DNA from: Patella vulgata
Taxonomy: Eukaryota; Mollusca; Gastropoda; Patellidae
DNA length: 64,000 bases
NCBI RefSeq assembly: GCF_932274485.2
Contig: NC_065887.2
Span: 38,211,201 to 38,275,200, forward strand
Direction of reading: 5' to 3'
A model generated the notes under the pieces. That model did not search any database. It saw nothing but the letters and a program-made list of their open reading frames with translations, and was not told the DNA's origin. Below, piece by piece: positions 62,216-64,000 of this stretch. Position 1 is the first letter of the stretch, and every line of letters begins with the position of its first letter. Made by a program: the position numbers and the translations under genes.

Positions 62216-62989
62216 GTTCAAAGACGACGCTGCTGTAGAAATATTGCGTCTTTTTTTCTGCTGCGCAATTCCATCTTTATCTTTAAAAAAAACCCTGACT
62301 TTTTATTATTACGAAAACTATAACAAAAGAAGCATGTTTATGATATTCCGTAATGATTTTACAGAAATGTGCAAACATTTTATTGAAATATGTTAAAGTT
62401 CAAAGCAAGTGCAACAATTTGATGCAGCCTTTTAAAGAGAAATGCCGACTCAGAAAATAAATTTAGAGAAGGAACAGAATATCCAATCTATTCAGAATAA
62501 ATTCTGACGAACTTCAATCATCCAAATTAACGGAAATAACCCTGGGTATGTTTTTCTTGAACTATTCATCAAATGTCTACGTTACCTTTCAAGAAAAAAG
62601 AAAGATTTCATTGATAAATTGAATAAGACAAAGCCTCTTTCTAGTTCTAGCCACACACGGTAAAATGTAAGCTTTTATACCAATAAAGATAATAAGGTAC
62701 GGGATCTTTTTTTCTTCTCTAAGAATAATATATTTTTTCCAGGACAGCAGCAGTATTCGGAAAGTGAATAAACTGTGTTTATGTCACATGCGGTAATTAT
62801 AGGCAATTTGATTCGAAATCTTGTTAGCACCATGCGAGGCATTAATAAGGATCATATCTTTCTGAAATGTATGTTGTTTATCCTATTGAAAGGAAGAATT
62901 CTATTGATTTACAACGATTTTCCATAACAACTTCCAGGGTTATTCCCCAATATTACAAAATACAGACTTTAATCTTAAAGGTTTTTTTT
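62216..62989. other. Non-coding stretch, nothing recognised
   Basis: AT-rich, without an exon or repeat boundary. Confidence 0.4.
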
Positions 62990-62999
62990 TGGGTTTTTT

Positions 63000-63360
63000 G
63001 TTTCACTCATATAACTTTTTGAACGACTTATTTGCTGGTGGGCGTATGTTTCGTTGCTTGGCAAACTATTTACATTTCAATACAAAGGGAGATAACTGTG
63101 TACCCTCCCTGTTTGTACTCCTCTGTGTGCTGCTGACAATTTAATTATGAAGGTTTTCCGTGATAAGTTGTTTCACTCCTAATTGTGAAGGTTTTCCGTG
63201 ATAAGTTGTTTCGCTTCTATAACTTTTTGAACGACTTATCTGCAGTGAGCGTATGTTTCGTTGCCTGGCAGACTATTTACATATCAATACAAAAGGAGTT
63301 AACTGTGTTCCCCCCCCCCCTTTGTGCCCTCTCTGTGTGCTGCTCAAAATTTGTACACAG
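63000..63360. repeat. Direct duplication of about 200 bp, plus an inner 45-bp repeat
   Basis: The segment with ATAACTTTTTGAACGACTTA, GCGTATGTTTCGTTGC, CTATTTACAT and CTCTGTGTGCTGCT occurs at about 63011-63138 and again at about 63219-63345, with scattered differences. Between them GTGAAGGTTTTCCGTGATAA and GTTGTTTC appear twice in tandem (from about 63149). Confidence 0.8.
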
Positions 63361-64000
63361 ATCTAGGTTAAATTTTATATGTACTAACAATTTGATTAAA
63401 TATTACGTAACCTCTGAATCTGTTTACCTTGGTAATTTTGCAAGCCTGTTTCCCGCCAAAATTCACCATATAAACATGTTAGTCTTAAAATGACGATAAG
63501 TCGTTAAACCCCATTACATTCCATTCCAGCCTCCATTTCTTTTAAAAACAAAAATACAAATGGGGTTTAATGCCCTACTGTTCTGCTCAAGAAAAATACA
63601 ACGCGTTTCTTTAAACATTATTATAGATAAGACGAAATTATATTAAAGACGTATTGTTGTATATCAGACATCAACACTATCATATATACACCGACATAGA
63701 TATTATATAATATACTAATTTAATATATATGGTAAATATACAAAGAATATGTTCACGTGCAACTTCAATAGCTAGCAGACGACAACTAAAACCGGAAGCC
63801 GGTTTACTGCCACACATGAACACAAACAAGGAATAATATTATTAGAACCTATTGCGAAAAATAAAAACCATTCTTATAAAAGATTCAGTCTTTTGTCGCA
63901 TGTCCTCTCGTGTGGGTGGGATTCTAATCGTCCTATCCACTAATTTCTCCATTCTTTCACCTCCAACAGTCTATTTTCTTTCCGTTTCCTTTTACACGGT
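63361..64000. other. Right-end flank with a SINE-2 tail scrap
   Basis: AAATGGGGTTTAATGCCC and TACTGTTCTGCTC at 63555-63592 form a minus-strand SINE-2 tail; GTTAAACCCCATTAC at 63504 may be another. No gene seen to the end of the window. Confidence 0.5.

Overview
This is eukaryotic, AT-rich, intron-bearing and crowded with short transposable elements. The two host genes and the repeat types (tRNA-derived SINEs, a BEL/Pao element, MITEs, a Helitron) fit a lophotrochozoan, most likely a gastropod mollusc. That placement is inference; nothing here fixes the species. No bacterial features, rRNA genes, genuine tRNA genes or CRISPR arrays were seen.

Layout. (1) 1-6365: flank with two copies of a 9-bp-TSD MITE family, one split by a Harbinger-like MITE, and a decayed minisatellite. 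(2) 6366-27016, + strand: six exons of a DRAK/STK17-type kinase of the DAPK family, all in frame; the N-terminal exon(s) were not found. Its fourth visible intron (12269-25578) holds a tRNA-derived SINE, itself split by two tandem BEL/Pao retrotransposon units that share the middle LTR (LTR-internal-LTR-internal-LTR, 12962-25170). (3) 27017-37864: intergenic space between two convergent genes, with SINE copies, an 87-nt hairpin, a 199-bp Helitron inside a minisatellite and a decayed Tc1 transposon. (4) 37865-51645, - strand: a complete 17-exon lanosterol synthase gene. Its exons join without a frame break into 734 codons plus stop, close to the 732-residue human enzyme. (5) 51646-64000: LSS 5' flank, then transposon remnants only (hAT interrupted by a Mutator-like element, many SINE pieces, a Kolobok-like MITE, a Tc1 scrap).

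The two host genes do not form a pathway: one is a signalling kinase, the other closes oxidosqualene to lanosterol. Two structures stand out. At six LSS exons, a tandem duplication covers the exon edge, several times copying the splice site itself, in one case with units that are multiples of three. The other is the clean nesting of retrotransposon in SINE in kinase intron, with both target-site duplications intact.

Repeat names used below are local. SINE-1 has a tRNA-like head and a CT-rich tail. SINE-2 has a different tRNA-like head and an ATTTC-type tail. MITE-1 has CAATCTGA termini. MITE-2 is Harbinger-like. MITE-3, -4 and -5 are TTAA-flanked with AG...CT ends. MITE-6 is palindromic with GGGCC ends. 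MITE-7 has ATATATGAAGAG ends.
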